Shown: positions 1 to 8,097, counted from the stretch's first letter. The stretch: 20,739 nt of DNA from Bog-793 sp050010315 (GCA_050010315.1 JBEKLG010000023.1:1-20739); one strand, 5' to 3'. Notes: generated by a model not told the origin, from the letters alone. Program-made: numbers and translations.

Positions 1-185
1 CTTCGTTGCATCAACGCCGGTCGGGCGATCTCGGAAGAACCCCCGATTGAGAGGTCGCCCCTCTGTTCGTGATCTTGATCGAAAGTAAGGAGGTGCCGGG
101 ATACCCGCCTTCTACAGGCCTTCTGAGCGAAATCAACAGCTGGCCGGGCTTGCAAGAAGTCGACTTGACCACCGTGTTCGCCGCT

Positions 186-377
186 TCAGCCCTGGTCACG
201 CCCAAGACGCGCATTGACACGCAGTCGATCGGCAATGACACCGCAGGCGACCAGGCTGGAGACGATCTCGTTCGACACCTGGACCGAGGCATGCGTGGAA
301 GATGTCGCTCCGCCACTGGTCTCATCGAGCAGATGGGCGGACACCGGTCGAGGCGCGTCGGGTCCGTCCAGTGCCAT
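186..377 (-). CDS. possible small ORF (63 aa) directly behind the SIMPL gene
   Basis: An ATG lies three bases after the stop codon of the upstream SIMPL-domain gene, and a GGGAG stretch at the end of that gene could serve as its ribosome binding site. The 63-residue product begins MALDGPDAPRP, has no membrane segment or signal peptide, and matches no family I recognise. Its position would allow translational coupling. Composition is not clearly different from chance reading frames in GC-rich DNA, so it may not be a gene. The remaining bases 1-185 show nothing I can call. Confidence 0.2.
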   Translation of the reverse strand: MALDGPDAPRPVSAHLLDETSGGATSSTHASVQVSNEIVSSLVACGVIADRLRVNARLGRDQG

Positions 378-380
378 TGC

Positions 381-1142
381 TCAGCTCCCAAGCTCGTAGA
401 CGACGACCACCTGGACGGACAGCTGCTCACTCCCCGCCCGAACCGGTACGGCGGACTTGGCGATTGCCGCGGTATCGAAGCCCAAATACAAGGGCACTGG
501 GGCGGTTGTCTGCTGTTCCTGATCGGTGATCTTCACGACCGGCCCGAGCGTGGCCTTGGTCCCGCGCGCGAGATCCGAAGCCTCGGCTTCGGCGTTGTGC
601 ACCGCCTCGATCCTCGCGATCTTCAGCAAGGTTGAGGTATTGGAAATCGAAAAGGAAATGCCCTGGATGCGAACGTCGTTGCCGACGGCGTGGGCTGCCG
701 CGTCGATGACGCTTCCCGATCGGGCGATGTCGTGGAACGTGACCGTAAGGTCGTCTTCGGCTCCGTAGCTCGTGATGTTGCCGCTGGAGTCGTAGTTCGG
801 AGAGAGCTGGAGATTGCTCGTTTGGAGGTCGCTGCTCTTCACTCCGGCGCGGATCAGTACACGCTCGAGAGTCGTCATTTCGGCGTTGTTCTCATCGAGT
901 GCATCCGTCGCGTCCGCCGCCTTCGTCGAGACCGCCAGCTGCACGATGAGCGTGTCCGGTGTGCCAGTGACGACACCGGTTCCTGTCACAGTGATCGTGG
1001 CGTTCGCTGCAGCTCCCGATGCGCTCGATGCTGACGCGCTGCTCGCGAGCAGGGCGCCGCCGAGGAAACCTCCGGCGACGATGATCGCGGTCGTAACTAG
1101 GACTGCCGGTTTCATCAAGAAATCTCTGCGGACGTTCCCCAT
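381..1142 (-). CDS. SIMPL-domain (DUF541) exported protein
   Basis: The 253-residue product has a short basic N-terminus and a hydrophobic segment at about residues 13-35, typical of a signal peptide or membrane anchor, followed by a low-complexity Ser/Ala stretch. From about residue 46 it follows the SIMPL/DUF541 pattern: ITVTGTGVVTGTPDTLIVQLAV, an alternating helix with ALDENNAEMTTLERVL, GVKSSDLQTSNLQLSPNYD, and a C-terminal YLGFDT...SEQLSVQVVVVYEL strand. Members are cell-surface or periplasmic proteins of ill-defined function (the Brucella BP26 and mouse SIMPL group). The first ATG is preferred because GGAGG lies four bases upstream; an internal ATG at 1115 has only a weak site. It appears monocistronic, apart from a doubtful small ORF behind it. 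Confidence 0.85.
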   Translation of the reverse strand: MGNVRRDFLMKPAVLVTTAIIVAGGFLGGALLASSASASSASGAAANATITVTGTGVVTGTPDTLIVQLAVSTKAADATDALDENNAEMTTLERVLIRAGVKSSDLQTSNLQLSPNYDSSGNITSYGAEDDLTVTFHDIARSGSVIDAAAHAVGNDVRIQGISFSISNTSTLLKIARIEAVHNAEAEASDLARGTKATLGPVVKITDQEQQTTAPVPLYLGFDTAAIAKSAVPVRAGSEQLSVQVVVVYELGS

Positions 1143-1942
1143 GGTGCCTCCGGTTCACTCGGTAGCGGAATTCTCCCGTTCATTCCTACAAAGCCGCGAA
1201 CGCTCCAACTCGCGTACGACGAGATCAACGCCTCTAGGAACGCACATCCGGCCAGGTTCTCCTCAGGAGGCAACACAATCGGTGCTGTGGGTGAGAAAAA
1301 GCCCAGGAACGGTCTCCTGCGGCAATCGATCGGTCCGCGTCGGGTGCTCACCAGCGCGGCGTGGCCACCTGTCCGGACGGTGCTGCTCGCTCCCCGCGCG
1401 GGGTGGAGTGGAACGACGCCGCAGCTCGTGGTCCTCGATGCGGCATCTGGCGCACCTGAGCTGCGAACGCCGCTTCAGTCCACCGATTGACGGCATGGCG
1501 ACCCAAAGAGCTATCCGACGGGAAGACTCGGATAACGAACACGCCGCTGGAGCGTGATCCGCCGCAATCTCGCGAAAGGGCTTGAGCTGCGAATAGCCAG
1601 GCCGCAACCCGACAGCTCGGACCGGGCTTGGTTCATCTATGTACCAAGCCCTGTCTGGCAGGGCGCCCCGACAGCTATCCCATAGTGGGCGCGACAACGA
1701 GCCCCAAGTTCTCGCCCGATATGCCTTACTCCCGCACCTACCCGGTGATCGAGGCCAGTGGACAGCAGGGTTCGGGGATACGCAATATCGAACGCTGTCT
1801 AAAGGGCTCTAGCGGTCGAATGCGCTCGGTAGGTACCCTCCAAGGGCGACTTTGCCGGTGAAACCTCGCACCTGGCACCATTCGACGCCTGCGTCACAAA
1901 GCCCGGTCTGGCGGACTACGTACCCGCCCGAACCGGCTGGTA
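1143..1942. other. 800-bp intergenic region without a convincing gene
   Basis: Frames open here on both strands, but their products are Arg/Pro/Ser-rich and resemble no family, as expected of chance frames in GC-rich DNA. The only organised part I see is a cluster of inverted repeats at 1608-1692, listed separately. A short inverted repeat, ATCCGA/TCGGAT, lies near 1513-1533 without a T-tract. The region lies upstream of the minus-strand SIMPL gene and downstream of the minus-strand DUF4232 gene. Confidence 0.5.
1608..1692. other. cluster of overlapping inverted repeats (possible structured RNA)
   Basis: Three stems can form in 85 bases. GGGCTTGGT (1624-1632) pairs perfectly with ACCAAGCCC (1643-1651) around a 10-base loop. 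GCCCTG (1648-1653) pairs with CAGGGC (1659-1664) and shares bases with the first stem, so the two are mutually exclusive. GCGCCC (1663-1668) pairs with GGGCGC (1687-1692) and encloses CTAT/ATAG (1675-1678 and 1682-1685). The decamer cccgacagct also occurs twice, at 1608-1617 and 1667-1676. There is no T-tract, so a simple terminator is unlikely. It may be an attenuator, a small RNA or the end of a mobile element. Confidence 0.35.
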
Positions 1943-2527
1943 CTACTGGAAACGCTTGGCCGTGACAGCCGTGACGCGGACGATTCCGCAGTGTGTGTGT
2001 CCGGTCGAGCCACCGTAGGGCGCGATCTGCGCGTGGGATCCGTGCAGCGTTACCGTTCGGGTGTCCTGCGGCGGGGTGAACTTCAAGGCGGCCGACGTCG
2101 GGCAGGTCAACTTCGCGTAGCCGGTCTGGTCGGCGTACAAGACGCCAAAGTACGCCGTCTTGCCCGGCGCGAGGACGACCGCCTTCTCTTCGATGCTGAA
2201 CGCCCCGGGAGCCTTCTCGTCAGTGGTCGACAGGTTCTTTCCGGACTTCGTGAGCATTTGGACGCCTGGGTACCCATGAAGCGAACAGGTCTTGGCAGAG
2301 TGGTTCGTGAAACCGAACTCAGCGGCGATGGTTCCCACGGCCCCCGTGGACCGTCCGCTCAAGACCGCGAGTGCACTGGGTGCGCACCGCGGCACGCTCG
2401 CCGGGGTCGCCGCTCGTGCCGCTGACGCCGCTGAGACAGTGGCAGCGAGCCCCATCGCCGGTACGAGTGCTCCGGCACAGGCGATCGTGACCATGGCAGC
2501 CTGGCGCTTAAATATAAAAGTCGGCAT
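1943..2527 (-). CDS. DUF4232-domain exported protein
   Basis: The 194-residue product has a basic start (MPTFIFKRQ), a hydrophobic core at about residues 11-30 and an Ala-rich stretch ending in ARA-A near residue 40, so it should be exported by Sec. The rest fits the actinobacterial DUF4232 family: a first Cys at 48, GTIAAEFGFTNHSAKTCSLHGYPGVQ at about 65-90, and an immunoglobulin-like beta-rich body. Four cysteines (48, 81, 142, 180) could form two disulfides. The start at 2527 places GAGGAG twelve bases upstream, slightly far but the best in-frame choice; the longer reading upstream is not signal-like. Family function is unknown, and no neighbour hints at a role. Confidence 0.8.
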   Translation of the reverse strand: MPTFIFKRQAAMVTIACAGALVPAMGLAATVSAASAARAATPASVPRCAPSALAVLSGRSTGAVGTIAAEFGFTNHSAKTCSLHGYPGVQMLTKSGKNLSTTDEKAPGAFSIEEKAVVLAPGKTAYFGVLYADQTGYAKLTCPTSAALKFTPPQDTRTVTLHGSHAQIAPYGGSTGHTHCGIVRVTAVTAKRFQ

Positions 2528-2787
2528 GTTCGCTATGCACTCCTCGCAACTATAAAACCCCCGCATAATCATGAAATCGGCTGAGCCGGTTGGGCATACT
2601 GCGTCGCGGGTGCACAGTTGAGCGCGGCTGACCGGTGCACCGCCCATTACTGAAACAGCGCTGGTTCGACGAAGCCACCTATCCCAGCTCGTCGGGTTGG
2701 CCCGCGACCGAACAACGTGCCCTCACCATTGGCCGAACTCGCCCTGCGCGCCTTGCTGCCAGCCTGATCGCGTCGGGTTCACTGAAC

Positions 2788-3315
2788 TCAACTCGGCGGC
2801 AAATCGAGGTCGCTCCGAACAACGTCGCCAACGCCTATTGCCGTCTCCCCAGTGGCGACGAGTTGAGCGCGATGTGCCTTGAGATGAGCCACGGTTTCTG
2901 TTCTCACGGCTTCCAGATCCGTGATGACGACGTGCTCATCGGCAGCCAAGGTCTGAATATCGGTTTCCGTCTTGCCGGTGAGGGCGATGCGCAATATCGC
3001 ATTATCGAAATTCCTCGACGCGGCTGCGTAGGTGTCACAAGGACCGATTGCCTGGCTGATCGTGGCCTTCTTTGTGAGCTCGGATCTCCACGTCATGTAC
3101 GCGGCCTTAGAGGCCGTGGCAGGTACCAGGAACTGCTGAGACGCCTTTGTCGACGACACCGTCGTGGCTGATGTCGTCGGACTGACGGTCGTCAATGTCG
3201 AAGTCGGACTGGCAGTTGTTGACTTTGAAGTCGACGTAGGCGAAGCCGACTTCGTGCTGGAACAGGCCGTCATCAGGACCGCCAGTCCTATTCAGACGAT
3301 GTGTCACGCCTTCAT
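2788..3315 (-). pseudogene. lipoprotein gene with two TGA codons inside the signal peptide
   Basis: Reading from ATG 3315, with an AGGA site seven bases upstream, gives M-K-A-stop-H-I-V-stop-I-G-L-A-V-L-M-T-A-C-S-S. This is a textbook lipoprotein signal peptide with lipobox LMTAC, interrupted by TGA at codons 4 and 8. Downstream the frame is open for 161 codons: a Ser/Thr-rich linker of about 45 residues, then a helical domain (SKAAYMTWRSELTKKATISQ...) of unknown family, ending DLDLPPS. Translation could restart only at ATG 3273, inside the hydrophobic core, leaving no usable signal peptide. A recent pseudogene is the simplest reading. Readthrough, or error at two sites, is possible. Confidence 0.65.
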
Positions 3316-3659
3316 CGAGCGTCCTCGCTCGCGCACTGGGAACCCGACGCCAGGGTGTAGTCTGCCCAGGCGCTCCTTGCCTCCGGTTTGGTAATTGTCG
3401 GTCATCGGGCGCCTTCAGCACATTAGACATCAAGTCCGAATGTCACAAAGGTGCGCGTCCTACGCGCGTCGTCCATGTTGGATAGCTTCTCTGGTGACCT
3501 GCGAACGGCGGCGAGACGGGTCGGGTCAGGACAGGGTCGCACGAGCCTACGTGCGCGCACAGGCGTCGAGATGTCGTGGATCTGACAAGGAGCACGTCCT
3601 AGATGCAAGATGGCGGCTCGGAGCCCCTTGAGAACTGAGCCCATGATCAAAGGGGTCAA
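3316..3659. other. intergenic region, nothing recognised
   Basis: This is the divergent spacer between the minus-strand lipoprotein remnant and the plus-strand FG-GAP gene. I see no RNA gene, strong hairpin or recognisable protein fragment. A short frame at 3603 follows an AAGGAG with poor spacing and encodes only 11 residues, so it is not called. Confidence 0.4.
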
Positions 3660-4768
3660 ATGCGTATGTCCCGCATAGCCAGCCTGGTCGTTGCCGCAAG
3701 TCCGCGAGCCGCGGCGCCGATCGGAAAGCAACTGGCCGAGCTGAAGGGATCCGACACCGTCGCCGGAAATGCCCTCGGCATCTCGGTGGCCATCTCGGGC
3801 ACGACAGCCCTCGTGGGAGCACCGGGCTTCGCCAAGGATGCCGGCCGGGCCTACGTGTTCACCAACACCGTGGCCGGGTGGAAGGAATCCGCCGAGCTGA
3901 AAGGCTCTGACACCGTCGCCGCCGATTACTTCGGCTACTCGGTGGCCATCTCGGGCTCGACCGCCGTAGTCGGCGCGCCAGGCTTCGCCAAGGACGCCGG
4001 GCGAGCCTATGCATTCCTGAAGACGACGGCCGGCTGGAAGCAGGTCGCCGAGCTGAAAGGCTCTGACACTGTCGCCGGACAGCCCTTGTAGGAGCACCGG
4101 GCTCCGCCAAGAACGCCGGACGAGCCTATGTATTCCTGAAGACGACAGCTGGCTGGAAGCAGGCTGCCGAACTGAAAGGCTCTGACACTGTCGCCGATAA
4201 CGGTTTCGGCGTCGAGATTGCCATTTCGGGCACGACAGCCCTTGTAGGATCGCCGGGCTACACCAAGAACGCCGGCAGGGCGTACTTGTTCACCGCCACG
4301 GCGACCGGCTGGAAGCAAGCCGCCGAGCTGAAGGGCTCAGATACTGTCGCCGCCGATTTCTTCGGCTACTCGGTGGCCATCTCGGGCTCGACGGTCGTCG
4401 TGGGTGCACCGGGCTTCGCCAAGAACGCCGGCCGGGCGTACGTGTTCGCGAAGACGACGGCTGGTTGGAAGCAGGCTGCCGAGCTGAAGGGCTCCGACAC
4501 CGTCGCCAGTGATGACTTCGGAAACACGGTGGCTATCTCGGGCACGACAGCCCTCGCGGGTGCACCGGGCTTCACCAAGAACGCCGGCAGGGCGTACGTG
4601 TTCACCAAGGCGGCGACCGGCTGGAAGCAGGCTGCCAAGATGAAGGGCTCCGACACTGTCGCCGCTGATCTCTTCGGCTACTCGCTGGCTATCTCGGGCA
4701 CAACCGCCGTCGTTGGCGCCGACGACCATGCCAAGAGTGCCGGCCGAGCGTACGTGTTCAAAGCTTGA
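3660..4768 (+). pseudogene. FG-GAP repeat surface protein, frameshifted in repeat 3
   Basis: The gene encodes seven near-identical 52-residue FG-GAP (FG-GAP_2 type) repeats, with core AELKGSDTVAAD-FG-SVAISG, TA-VGAPGFAKNAGRAYVF, then a GWK turn. Such repeats fold as beta-propeller blades in exported or surface proteins. The start at ATG 3660 follows AAGGGG; the N-terminus MRMSRIASLVVAASPRAAA looks like a shortened signal peptide. In repeat 3, aligned with repeat 1, 37 bases are missing after GTCGCC at about 4077, which shifts the frame and gives TAG at 4089-4091. The second frame is open from the deletion to the TGA at 4766-4768 and still encodes the rest of repeat 3 and repeats 4-7. The two halves were clearly one gene. 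Confidence 0.8.
3735..4768 (+). repeat. seven tandem 156-bp coding repeats
   Basis: Units begin at about 3735, 3891, 4047, 4166, 4322, 4478 and 4634. All are 156 bp except the third, which is 119 bp after the 37-bp deletion, and the last, which is cut short by the stop codon. DNA identity between units is high enough for recombination or slippage, which probably caused the deletion. Confidence 0.85.
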
Positions 4769-5147
4769 AGCGTCGAGCAAGACCAGCCGACAGCAGCTCT
4801 GGCGATCGCCGGTCAGTTCGTGCGAGCGCTAGGTGTTCTGCCCACGGACGTTGTTGATGCGCATCCACCGATGAAGTGAGCCGAACCCCCGCCACCAGGG
4901 GCGGAGCAGCAGGTGCCCAAGGTTCGGCTCATTGAAGATAACCAAGCGCCCCGAGGCCTCTCGTGCGCTCTCTCCTGAGCTGCGCCACCCCGCTGGTCGC
5001 GCCTTTCTCCTCCAACTCCCTGCCCGCCGGTCGCCCCTTGGTGGGGCGCCGTCGGCCGTCGACGGTTCCGTCCTCCCGCCCTCTCGTCCGGTGCGTGTGC
5101 CGTCTGATCCTTTTTCCCGGCCGCGCCTCTCTCCCCGCGGTACTCGG
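4769..5147. other. intergenic region before tRNA-Thr
   Basis: No protein gene is supported. Open frames on both strands are Arg/Pro-rich and run through the tRNA, which rules them out. The left half (4826-4949) contains the long hairpin listed as a possible ncRNA. In 4950-5147 I see only pyrimidine-rich DNA with no clear motif. Confidence 0.45.
4826..4949 (+). ncRNA. long imperfect hairpin, possible SRP (4.5S) RNA
   Basis: An outer helix pairs GCGCTAGGTGTTC (4826-4838) with GATAACCAAGCGC (4937-4949) imperfectly. A perfect inner helix pairs TGAGCCGAACC (4877-4887) with GGTTCGGCTCA (4921-4931). The tip holds CACC-AGG...AGCA-GGTG, resembling the AGG/AGCA internal loop of SRP RNA helix 8, and GTTCT-CCC on the 5' side resembles the start of 4.5S RNA. 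Against this, the GGAA tetraloop with its three-pair stem is not intact (GGCGGAGC is seen), and the 5' strand has a long unpaired stretch. The alternative is an unrelated inverted repeat or another small RNA. The strand is assigned only from the SRP resemblance. Confidence 0.3.
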
Positions 5148-5220
5148 AGCCGGTGGTGGGACTCGAACCCACGACCTGACGATTACAAGTCGTCTGCGCT
5201 GCCAACTGCGCCACACCGGC
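5148..5220 (-). tRNA. tRNA-Thr (UGU anticodon)
   Basis: On the minus strand the acceptor arm GCCGGTG/CACCGGC, D-arm GCGC/GCGC, anticodon stem GACGA/TCGTC with loop CTTGTAA (anticodon TGT), and T-arm GTGGG-TTCGAGT-CCCAC all form, giving 73 bases including a U discriminator. No CCA is encoded. Confidence 0.95.
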
Positions 5221-5490
5221 GTTTGCCGCGAGCATCGCGCCTTTGCTGCGTTGGCGCGGAGCATGGGTTTCACCTGGACGGTCGGCGCGGAACCGGCACG
5301 CGGAATCCGCTGGACCTGGCACGCCACGACTCGACTAGGCTCGTCGCTCGCGCGATCAATCTACAAGTGTCACTACGCTGCGCCGCGCCCGGGTTGATAT
5401 CTTCCAAGCTCGTTGTTCCCGGCGTTCCGTGGTGCCCCATCTCCAGGGTGAAATGACGAGTTACTGGTGCACGACAGGAGGGACAGCCCG

Positions 5491-6675
5491 ATGCGGATCC
5501 TCGTTCTAGGGGGCGACGGTTACCTTGGATGGCCGACCGCACTCCACTTCTCCCAGCGCGGTCATGACGTTGGAGTCGTCGACAATCTCGTCCGCCGTCA
5601 CTACGACGACGAGATGGGTTCCAACTCGCTTGTTCCTATTCGTCAGCTTCAGCGGCGCGTCGCGACGTGGAAGGAAGTCAGCGGGCACACGATCGATCCC
5701 TTCATCGGTGATCTGACCGATTACCCCTTCATCTTCGAAACGATCCGTTCGTTCGATCCCGATGCCGTCGTCCACTTCGCCGAGCAGCGCAGCGCGCCTT
5801 ACTCGATGATTGACAGGAAACACGCGGTCTACACGCAGGTGAACAACGTCGTCGGGACGCTGAACCTTCTCTACGCGATCGCCGAACTCAACCCGGCGGT
5901 CCATGTTGTCAAGCTCGGCACGATGGGCGAGTACGGCACGCCGAATATCGACATCGAAGAGGGCTTCATCGAGATCACCCACAAAGGCAGGACCGACGTC
6001 TTGCCCTACCCGAAGCAGCCGGGGTCCTTCTACCACTTGTCGAAAGTGCACGACAGCCACAACATTCACTTCGCCTGCCGGATCTGGGGCCTGCGTTCCA
6101 CAGATCTCAATCAGGGTGTCGTCTACGGGCAGCAGACGCCGGAGACCGCGCTGCACGCGGATCTCGAGACCCGGTTCGACTACGACGGGGTGTTCGGGAC
6201 GGTGCTCAACCGGTTCGCTGTTCAAGCCGCAGTCGGTTACCCCCTCACTGTTTACGGCAAGGGTGGCCAGACACGGGGGATGCTCGACATCCGCGACACG
6301 CTTGCCTGCATCGAGCTGGCGTGCCTCAACCCGGCAGAGGCCGGCGAGTTTCGAGTCTTCAACCAGTTCACCGAGCAGTTCTCGGTGAGCCAGCTCGCCG
6401 AGTGGGTGAAGCGCGTCTCGCCACTCCCGGTCACGATCGAATCCCTCCCGGACCCCCGTGTCGAGCAGGAGGAGCATTACTACAACGCGATCGCGACGAA
6501 GCTGCCCGATCTCGGGCTGCAACCGCATCTGCTGAGCGACGAGCACGTCTCCTCGCTCGTCGAGCTGGCAATCAAACACAAGAGCCGCGTCAACCCCGAG
6601 GCGATCCGGCCGACGGTCAACTGGCGGACGACGAAATCCGAGGTGAGCGTCAGCGGGGGTGCCGTCGGCGAGTGA
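5491..6675 (+). CDS. sqdB: UDP-sulfoquinovose synthase
   Basis: This extended SDR enzyme converts UDP-glucose and sulfite to UDP-sulfoquinovose, the head-group donor for the sulfolipid SQDG. The 394-residue product closely follows plant and cyanobacterial SQD1/SqdB: NAD-binding GGDGYLGW at 7-14, DNLVRR at 31-36, HFAEQRSAPYSMID at 95-108, KLGTMGEYGTPNIDIEEG at 141-158, and YPKQPGSFYHLSKVHDSHN around the catalytic Tyr181 and Lys185, with Thr144 matching the catalytic Thr. VYGKGGQTRGMLDIRD and FRVFNQFTEQFSV complete the signature. ATG 5491 is chosen because GGAGG lies nine bases upstream and the fold starts there; an ATG 24 bases earlier adds a non-homologous extension. No SqdX-type glycosyltransferase is adjacent. 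Confidence 0.95.
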   Translation: MRILVLGGDGYLGWPTALHFSQRGHDVGVVDNLVRRHYDDEMGSNSLVPIRQLQRRVATWKEVSGHTIDPFIGDLTDYPFIFETIRSFDPDAVVHFAEQRSAPYSMIDRKHAVYTQVNNVVGTLNLLYAIAELNPAVHVVKLGTMGEYGTPNIDIEEGFIEITHKGRTDVLPYPKQPGSFYHLSKVHDSHNIHFACRIWGLRSTDLNQGVVYGQQTPETALHADLETRFDYDGVFGTVLNRFAVQAAVGYPLTVYGKGGQTRGMLDIRDTLACIELACLNPAEAGEFRVFNQFTEQFSVSQLAEWVKRVSPLPVTIESLPDPRVEQEEHYYNAIATKLPDLGLQPHLLSDEHVSSLVELAIKHKSRVNPEAIRPTVNWRTTKSEVSVSGGAVGE

Positions 6676-6731
6676 AATCGGGCGGCCGCCGGGCCGCGTC
6701 ACCGCTCTCTGTTCGGCCGTCCGTCGGCCGC

Positions 6732-6737
6732 TAGCGT
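6732..6737 (+). promoter_or_regulatory. candidate -10 element TAGCGT
   Basis: TAGCGT fits the actinobacterial TAnnnT -10 pattern and sits 7 bases before the TTG/ATG start pair at 6742-6747. No Shine-Dalgarno sequence precedes that start, so the transcript may be leaderless. No good -35 is seen. Confidence 0.3.
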
Positions 6738-6744
6738 CGGCTTG

Positions 6745-8079
6745 ATGCTCGGCCCGCGCAGTCGTGGTCCACTTCCGTCGACCCGGCGCGAGCGCTGGCG
6801 CGTCATCGTCGTGGTCGTGGTCTGCCTGCTGGTCGGCCTCGTCGTAGGTGAAGTTGCCGATCAAGTCGTGAAGTCATCGTCCGGGGTCGGCCGACGGACC
6901 GACAAGACTTGGTTGGCCGCCGTCTCGGCGATTGTCGCCGAGTCGAACACGCTGGCGCCGACGCTTGACGCCATTCGTTCCGATGCCACCGATCCGGCGG
7001 TGTTCGACCGCGTCACGCTCGAGTTCTCCCTGAGGCAGCTCGCGCAGGACGCCGAGACCGACGCGAATATCTACCGGTTGCTCGGTCTAGCGGCACCGTC
7101 AAATCGCGCCGACCTGCTCATGACCGCCGTCCTCGGCCTGCGCCACGCCGGCGCCGAGAACCTCGCCGCCGGCGTCGAACTCGCGATTTCCGGACGCGAT
7201 GAACCGTCGACGCTCCCGCGGGCGAGGCAGTTCCTCGCGACGGCCGGGTCGCGTTTCGCCGCGGCGGACGCGGGGTACCACGCGCTCGTCTTCTCGCTTG
7301 CCAAGAACGTTGACGCGCTGTCGCTCCCGTCCTCGGTCTGGGTCCGGTCGCCCGCCGTGTGGTCCGCGTCAGCCGTCGGAGCCTGGGCTAACGAACTGCG
7401 ATCGGCCGCGAGTCTGGCCCTTTCTGCGGCGCTGTCGATCGTCGCTGTGACCCTCGAACCACCACCTCTCGAGATCACTGGGCTGCCCACGACGACGACC
7501 ACGACGACGACGCTCGCGCCGACGACGAGCACGACGACGACGCTCGCGCCGACGACGAGCACGACGACGACGCTCGCGCCGACGACGAGCACGACGACGG
7601 TTGCTCGCGGGGGGCACGCCCGCCGTCAACCGCCCACGACGACTTCGTCGCCAACGACGACGACGTCCAGTCCGTCCGCGACGACGTCAACGAGCGCGGC
7701 GCCCGCGAAGCCGACGACGAGCACGATGACGCTGCCGGCGCCGACGACGTCGCTCCAGATTCCGCCCGCGGGTTCCGTCTCGGTCGTGGCGGCGACTTCT
7801 CGCCTCGAAGTCGTCGTCGTCGTGAAGAACATAGGTGACACGATCGCCAAGGGGGCATATGTGACGGCTGTGGCCTCTCCGGCGCGCTCGTCCCATACCG
7901 GCGCGGCACGCGTCGGTGCGCGGCACGGCCTCCTCACGCTTTCACCGGGGTCTTCGGAGTACGTCGTCATGCCGAAGCTCGTCGTGAAGCACGCGACCCG
8001 CTACGAGCTCATCGTCATCGCCGCGATGCCGAACGGCCGGTCCGACCAGCGCTCGATCGCGCTCTACGTCTCGAGTTAA
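6745..8079 (+). CDS. membrane-anchored protein with helical domain, Thr-rich stalk and C-terminal beta domain
   Basis: The 444-residue product starts with a basic segment followed by one membrane helix (VIVVVVVCLLVGLVVG, about residues 20-36). A helical, Ala/Leu-rich domain follows (about 50-225), then a Thr/Pro/Ser stalk (about 245-340) made partly of exact TTTTLAPTTS repeats. The C-terminal part (about 345-444) reads like a CARDB/immunoglobulin-type domain: LEVVVVVKNIGDTIAKGAYVTAV ... RYELIVIAAMPNG. I infer an extracytoplasmic protein with a spacer crossing the envelope; no function is known. Start choice between TTG 6742 and ATG 6745 is open, since no SD exists and a TAGCGT box lies just upstream. 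It follows sqdB by 69 bases, but no functional link is evident. Confidence 0.7.
   Translation: MLGPRSRGPLPSTRRERWRVIVVVVVCLLVGLVVGEVADQVVKSSSGVGRRTDKTWLAAVSAIVAESNTLAPTLDAIRSDATDPAVFDRVTLEFSLRQLAQDAETDANIYRLLGLAAPSNRADLLMTAVLGLRHAGAENLAAGVELAISGRDEPSTLPRARQFLATAGSRFAAADAGYHALVFSLAKNVDALSLPSSVWVRSPAVWSASAVGAWANELRSAASLALSAALSIVAVTLEPPPLEITGLPTTTTTTTTLAPTTSTTTTLAPTTSTTTTLAPTTSTTTVARGGHARRQPPTTTSSPTTTTSSPSATTSTSAAPAKPTTSTMTLPAPTTSLQIPPAGSVSVVAATSRLEVVVVVKNIGDTIAKGAYVTAVASPARSSHTGAARVGARHGLLTLSPGSSEYVVMPKLVVKHATRYELIVIAAMPNGRSDQRSIALYVSS
7501..7590 (+). repeat. three perfect 30-bp tandem repeats in coding sequence
   Basis: Three identical 30-bp copies occupy 7501-7530, 7531-7560 and 7561-7590 and encode a Thr-rich decapeptide with LAP. 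They are in frame within the stalk of the surrounding gene, and both flanks contain further ACG-rich codons. Perfect identity suggests recent expansion and probable length variation between strains. Confidence 0.95.
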
Positions 8080-8097
8080 GCCTGCCGGGCGCGAGCC

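Noticed and set aside
69..635. 188-codon plus-strand frame
   Set aside because: It overlaps the SIMPL gene on the opposite strand and lacks any recognisable domain. The perfect AAGGAGGTG near 86-94 is not followed by a sensible start.
4929..5456. Open frames on both strands around 4930-5456
   Set aside because: They run through tRNA-Thr, and the product contains the typical false peptide read from a tRNA T-arm (VIVRSWVRVPPPAPS).
5506..6864. 452-codon open frame on the minus strand
   Set aside because: It is the antisense of sqdB. Its product is charged and repetitive with no family pattern, while the plus strand encodes a complete, highly conserved enzyme.
7486..7600. CRISPR-like repeat array
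   Set aside because: The repeats are contiguous without spacers, in frame, and encode a Thr-rich stalk.
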